Assembly: GCA_031287715.1 (NCBI GenBank)
Contig: JAITSN010000105.1
Location: forward strand, 1 to 47,879
Length of the DNA: 47,879 nt
Source of the DNA: Mediterranea sp. (in: CFB group bacteria)
GTDB taxonomy: Bacteria; Bacteroidota; Bacteroidia; Bacteroidales; Bacteroidaceae
Direction of reading: 5' to 3'
Part shown: piece after piece, positions 44,133 to 47,879 of the stretch
How positions within the stretch are numbered: position 1 is the stretch's first letter
How the letters are laid out: each line of letters starts with the position of its first letter
Notes under the pieces: generated by a model
Databases searched by the model: none
What the model was told of the DNA's origin: nothing
Seen by the model: the letters and a program-made list of their open reading frames with translations, nothing else
Made by a program: the position numbers and the translations under genes

Positions 44133-44615
44133 ATGAAAACGTTAGAGATTACAGTAGCTGTCAAGACCTACTCGTTGGGCGAGTTGGACAGTGGTGACCG
44201 GCAACTTGTTCTGGCAGCCAAAAAGGCGACAGAGCGCAGTTATGCACCTTATTCGGGCTTCTCCGTAGGGGCGGCGGCCCTGTTGGCGAACGGTGTTGTC
44301 GTCACGGGCACCAACCAGGAGAATGTGGCCTATCCGTCGGGGTTATGTGCCGAGCGGACGGCCTTGTTCTATGCCGGTTCGCAGTATCCCGATCAGCCGG
44401 TGGTGGCGCTGGCGGTGGCTGCCCGTACCGGTGGCCACTTCGTCGATTCTCCCATCCCGCCTTGCGGCGCTTGCCGGCAGGTGATGCTGGAAACGGAGGC
44501 GCGTCACAATCGCTCTTTCCGCCTGCTGCTTTGTGGTGCGCGGGAGATCTACCGCATAGACAGGGCCGCCGATCTGCTGCCGCTGTCGTTCGACGGTTCG
44601 GCTATGGAGAAGTGA
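44133..44615 (+). CDS. cdd: Cytidine deaminase
   Basis: Zinc enzyme that turns cytidine and deoxycytidine into uridine forms for pyrimidine salvage, 160 residues. Zinc ligands are Cys72 (in LCAERTALF), Cys111 and Cys114 (in PPCGACRQ), with catalytic Glu74. The YAPYSGFSVGAAAL stretch near the N terminus is typical of the homotetrameric class. Single-gene unit. Confidence 0.93.
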   Translation: MKTLEITVAVKTYSLGELDSGDRQLVLAAKKATERSYAPYSGFSVGAAALLANGVVVTGTNQENVAYPSGLCAERTALFYAGSQYPDQPVVALAVAARTGGHFVDSPIPPCGACRQVMLETEARHNRSFRLLLCGAREIYRIDRAADLLPLSFDGSAMEK

Positions 44616-44812
44616 TAGCTGTTGGCTTCCGGCGGATCATTCCCGTACGCCCGTTCACCCAAGGGTAATACCGGCGGAATGAATCCCCGTTTCGGGCCGG
44701 CGCCTGGACGAAATCCAAGCGTCAAGCGTTTCTGCAGAGTCGCCAAAAGAGCGCTACTGCCACGGGTTTTGTTGTAATAAACGTCTAGCATACTTTTTTA
44801 ATGATTTTTTAG

Positions 44813-44843
44813 TTGCTGCGGTTAATTATAAGCTGTATTTTTG
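44813..44843 (+). promoter_or_regulatory. Promoter of the MoxR/Bat operon
   Basis: TTG at 44813-44815 and TATTTTTG at 44836-44843, 20 bases apart, in a markedly AT-rich stretch before the MoxR gene. The rest of the 279-base gap (44616-44894) shows nothing definite. Confidence 0.65.
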
Positions 44844-44894
44844 GAATCATTTTTTTACTTTATTACATTAATAGACTAAAACAGTATTTATATT

Positions 44895-45890
44895 ATGGCT
44901 GAATCAATTGATATCCGCGAACTAAATGAGCGAATTGAAAGCCAAAGTGCTTTCGTTATCAATCTTACAAAGGGGATGGACCAGGTTATTGTTGGTCAGA
45001 AACATTTGGTTGAATCCCTATTGATCGGACTGTTATCCGACGGGCATGTACTTCTCGAAGGGGTGCCGGGTCTGGCAAAGACTTTGGCTATCAAAACCTT
45101 GGCGTCACTGATCGATGCAAAGTACAGCCGTGTTCAATTCACCCCGGACTTGCTTCCGGCCGACGTCATCGGCACCATGGTGTATAGCCAGAAAGACGAA
45201 GCCTTCCAAGTGAAAAAAGGCCCTGTATTTGCCAATTTCGTGCTGGCGGACGAAATCAACCGCGCACCGGCTAAGGTGCAAAGCGCACTGCTTGAGGCCA
45301 TGCAGGAACGCCAGGTTACGATCGGCAAGGAAACATTCAAACTGCCCGAACCGTTCTTAGTCCTGGCTACACAAAACCCCATCGAACAGGAAGGCACCTA
45401 CCCTCTGCCGGAAGCCCAGGTTGACCGTTTTATGCTTAAAGTTGTGATTGACTATCCAAAGCACGAAGAAGAAAAAGCAATCATCCGCCAAAACATAAGC
45501 GGCGAATCATTTAACGTAAAACCAATCCTGAAAGCGGAAGAAATCCTTGAAGCAAGGAAAATCGTACGCCAGGTGTATATAGACGAAAAAATAGAACGCT
45601 ACATTGTAGACATCGTATTCGCTACACGATACCCGGACCAATACGGTTTAAAGGAACTGAAAGAAATGATCGGATTCGGCGGCTCTCCCCGTGCATCCAT
45701 AAACCTGGCGCTGGCAGCCCGTACGTACGCATTTATAAAACGCCGCGGTTATGTTATCCCCGAAGACGTCAGGGCAATAGCGCACGATGTTTTACGCCAC
45801 CGTATCGGATTGACCTATGAAGCCGAAGCAAGCAATATGACTTCCGATGAAATCGTAAGCAAGATATTGAATAAAGTTGAGGTGCCTTAA
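44895..45890 (+). CDS. MoxR family AAA+ ATPase
   Basis: A 331-residue chaperone-like ATPase. Walker A is the MoxR form GVPGLAKT (56-63), Walker B is FVLADEINRA, and the sensor region contains ATQNPIEQEGTYPLPEAQ. MoxR proteins usually act on von Willebrand A proteins encoded nearby. It is the first gene of an operon with DUF58 and a Bat-type membrane protein. Confidence 0.94.
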   Translation: MAESIDIRELNERIESQSAFVINLTKGMDQVIVGQKHLVESLLIGLLSDGHVLLEGVPGLAKTLAIKTLASLIDAKYSRVQFTPDLLPADVIGTMVYSQKDEAFQVKKGPVFANFVLADEINRAPAKVQSALLEAMQERQVTIGKETFKLPEPFLVLATQNPIEQEGTYPLPEAQVDRFMLKVVIDYPKHEEEKAIIRQNISGESFNVKPILKAEEILEARKIVRQVYIDEKIERYIVDIVFATRYPDQYGLKELKEMIGFGGSPRASINLALAARTYAFIKRRGYVIPEDVRAIAHDVLRHRIGLTYEAEASNMTSDEIVSKILNKVEVP

Positions 45891-45926
45891 TCGTTTATTC
45901 ATTATCCATTCTTTAGCAAAAACGAT

Positions 45927-46796
45927 ATGGAAGCAGCAGAAATACTAAAGAAAGTACGTCGCATCGAAATCAAAACCCGCGGATTGTCCGACAACATATT
46001 TGCAGGACAATACCACAGCGCTTTCAAGGGGAGGGGGATGGCTTTTTCCGAAGTGCGCGAATACCAATATGGCGATGACATCCGCGACATTGACTGGAAT
46101 GTTACAGCCCGCTTCAACAAGCCATACATCAAAGTCTTTGAAGAAGAACGGGAATTGACCGTAATGTTAATGGTAGACGTTTCCGGAAGTTTGGAATTCG
46201 GTACGATCAAGCAATTCAAGAAAGATATGGCCACGGAAATAGCCGCAACGCTGGCCTTTTCTGCCATCCGGAACAACGATAAAACAGGAGTTATCTTCTT
46301 TTCGGACCGGATAGAAAAGTTTATCCCACCCAAGAAAGGCCGGAAGCATATCCTGTACATCATCCGCGAATTGATTGATTTTACAGCGGAAAGCCGCAGG
46401 ACAAACGTAAAAGTCGCCCTTGAATACCTGACAAACGTCATGAAAAGGCAGTGCACCGCATTCATCCTCTCGGACTTTATAGACCGGGACAACTTCAAAG
46501 ATGCACTGACTATTGCAAACAGAAAGCATGATGTCGTTGCTATACAGGTATATGATAAACGGGTGGCCGAACTTCCTTCCGTCGGGCTAATGAAGATAAA
46601 AGATGCAGAAACCGGCCACGAACAATGGGTTGACACTTCTTCTGCGGCCGTGCGCAATACGCACCGGAACTGGTGGGCAAACAAACAAGCAGAACTGAAT
46701 GACGTATTTACAAAAAGTAATGTCGATTCGGTTTCTGTACGTACCGACCAGGATTATGTTAAAGCGTTACTGAATCTGTTTGCTAAACGAAACTAA
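45927..46796 (+). CDS. DUF58/VWA-like protein
   Basis: A 289-residue cytoplasmic protein of the DUF58 family. The family core GMAFSEVREYQYGDDIRDID lies at about 38-56. A metal-ion-dependent adhesion motif DVSGS (Asp84, Ser86, Ser88) begins a von Willebrand A-like domain, and ILSDF lies further on. It is the usual second gene of Bacteroidetes Bat (aerotolerance) operons and is 36 bases after MoxR. Confidence 0.9.
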   Translation: MEAAEILKKVRRIEIKTRGLSDNIFAGQYHSAFKGRGMAFSEVREYQYGDDIRDIDWNVTARFNKPYIKVFEEERELTVMLMVDVSGSLEFGTIKQFKKDMATEIAATLAFSAIRNNDKTGVIFFSDRIEKFIPPKKGRKHILYIIRELIDFTAESRRTNVKVALEYLTNVMKRQCTAFILSDFIDRDNFKDALTIANRKHDVVAIQVYDKRVAELPSVGLMKIKDAETGHEQWVDTSSAAVRNTHRNWWANKQAELNDVFTKSNVDSVSVRTDQDYVKALLNLFAKRN

Positions 46797-46801
46797 CGAA
46801 A

Positions 46802-47872
46802 ATGAACAGGACTATATTTTTGATATTACTGCTATTATTTACCACAAATAGAACCACTGCACAAATTGTAACTGTAGAAGCAAAAATAGACTCTTCGCAG
46901 ATACTAATCGGCGAACAAGCTAAGATTCAACTGCAAGTTGCGATGGACAGTAAACAAAACGCATCCTTTCCTCATTTGACGGACACATTGGTCAGGGGAG
47001 TGGAAATTGTCGAAACCTCAAAAATAGATACGCAATATCTGAACGACAGGCAACGCTTACTCCTTACTCAGGAATATACAATCACTTCATTCGACTCCGC
47101 TTTATATTATTTACCTCCTTTATCCGTAAGGGTAAATAATAAGGAGTATAAATCAAAAGCGCTTGCATTAAAAGTATACTCAATCCCAGTCGATACGTTA
47201 AATCCGGACCACTTTTTTGGACAAAAGACAATCATGAGCGTGCCTTTTGCCTGGGAAGACTGGAGAGGAATAATAGGGTTATCACTTCTGAGTATTCCGT
47301 TATTGGCGCTGCTGGTTTACCTCATTATCCGCATACGCGACAACAAACCGATTATACGGAGAGTGAAAGTTGACCCTAAACTTCCCCCCCATATCCTAGC
47401 TATGCAACACATAGAAAAAGTGAAAGAAGAAAAGTCCTGGCAGAACAACCAACCCAAGGAATACTACACCGAACTTACGGATATTATCCGTACATACATC
47501 AAAAACCGGTTCGGATTCAATGCTCTGGAAATGACATCATCCGAAATTATTGATAAACTTATGGAGACGAAAAAGAAAGATGAACTCAACGAACTGAAAT
47601 CACTTTTTCAAACCGCAGACTTAGTCAAATTCGCAAAACATAACCCATTAATAAATGAGAATGATGCCAATCTGATCCATGCTATCGAATTTATCAACGA
47701 AACAAAAGAGGCTGAAGAAGAAAACCAAAAGCCGCAACCAACAGAAATTACAATTATCGAAAAACGTTCGCTGCGTACTAAGATCATACTGATTTGTGGC
47801 ATTTTAGTTCTATCGCTTTCAATCATTATGATCATCGTTTACGTAATAGCACAGCTCGCTAACCTGTTATAA
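46802..47872 (+). CDS. Bat-operon membrane protein, BatD-like N terminus
   Basis: A complete 356-residue protein, 5 bases after the DUF58 gene. A signal peptide (about 1-20) is followed by a periplasmic beta-rich domain (about 22-150) resembling the first part of BatD. A membrane segment lies at about 155-177, a cytoplasmic helical domain at 190-320, and a C-terminal membrane segment at about 328-350. It probably sits with VWA partners of the Bat system encoded beyond the right edge. A role in stress or oxygen tolerance is inferred from the operon. Confidence 0.78.
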   Translation: MNRTIFLILLLLFTTNRTTAQIVTVEAKIDSSQILIGEQAKIQLQVAMDSKQNASFPHLTDTLVRGVEIVETSKIDTQYLNDRQRLLLTQEYTITSFDSALYYLPPLSVRVNNKEYKSKALALKVYSIPVDTLNPDHFFGQKTIMSVPFAWEDWRGIIGLSLLSIPLLALLVYLIIRIRDNKPIIRRVKVDPKLPPHILAMQHIEKVKEEKSWQNNQPKEYYTELTDIIRTYIKNRFGFNALEMTSSEIIDKLMETKKKDELNELKSLFQTADLVKFAKHNPLINENDANLIHAIEFINETKEAEEENQKPQPTEITIIEKRSLRTKIILICGILVLSLSIIMIIVYVIAQLANLL

Positions 47873-47879
47873 ACTTAAC

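Overview
This window looks like chromosomal DNA from a gut-type Bacteroidales bacterium (order level fairly sure; a Parabacteroides-like genus is only a guess). The reasons are: repeated Bacteroidetes promoters (TTG, about 19-20 bases, TAnnTTTG); near absence of strong Shine-Dalgarno sites; a serine palmitoyltransferase gene of the sphingolipid-making type; DUF4374 and PepSY proteins behind a TonB-dependent receptor; an HU-like/DUF4469 protein; and a MoxR-DUF58 (Bat-type) operon. No rRNA, CRISPR array, prophage or insertion sequence was found.

Layout, left to right. 1-2640: a promoter region carrying a dispersed repeat, then a secreted patatin phospholipase fused to an outer-membrane barrel. 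2715-2911: twin tRNA-Arg(ACG) genes with promoter and terminator. 2998-5576: an alanine/glycine:cation symporter, facing a DUF5063/3'-5' exonuclease pair. 5684-9902: ftsK, a LolA-like carrier gene and trxB. 10199-14047: an operon of a PASTA protein, RluD-type pseudouridine synthase, D-Ala-D-Ala ligase and a membrane-type acyltransferase. 14177-17809: etfB, etfA and an acyl-CoA dehydrogenase. 18027-22383: a diverged ThiE/TenI protein, tRNA-Arg(UCU), an HXXEE membrane protein, aspS and a lipid kinase. 22617-23804: serine palmitoyltransferase, divergent from the lipid kinase.

23960-26821 holds a GNAT/DUF2156 pair, with a 45-bp tandem repeat inside the GNAT gene, and a secreted LPP20-like protein. 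27023-32081 is a three-gene iron/siderophore uptake operon of XusABC type (TonB receptor, DUF4374 lipoprotein, PepSY membrane protein). 32355-33591 holds an HU-like/DUF4469 gene with a repeated glycine tail, followed by an unusual non-coding array of eight imperfect hairpin units, then a terminator and the ruvA promoter. 33592-35706: ruvA, then a two-gene restriction-modification system (MutH-like nuclease plus beta-class methyltransferase). 35800-42964: a leftward six-gene efflux-type operon with one ATPase and two A/B pairs of MacB/FtsX-like permeases behind a membrane fusion protein. 43113-47872: a LysM glucosaminidase, cytidine deaminase and the first three genes of a MoxR/Bat operon that runs off the right end.

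Most genes are ordinary core genes. The best candidates for something undescribed are the hairpin array at 33193-33374 next to the HU-like gene, the duplicated permease pairs around one ATPase, the MutH-like restriction-modification pair, and the in-frame tandem repeats in the GNAT and HU-like proteins.
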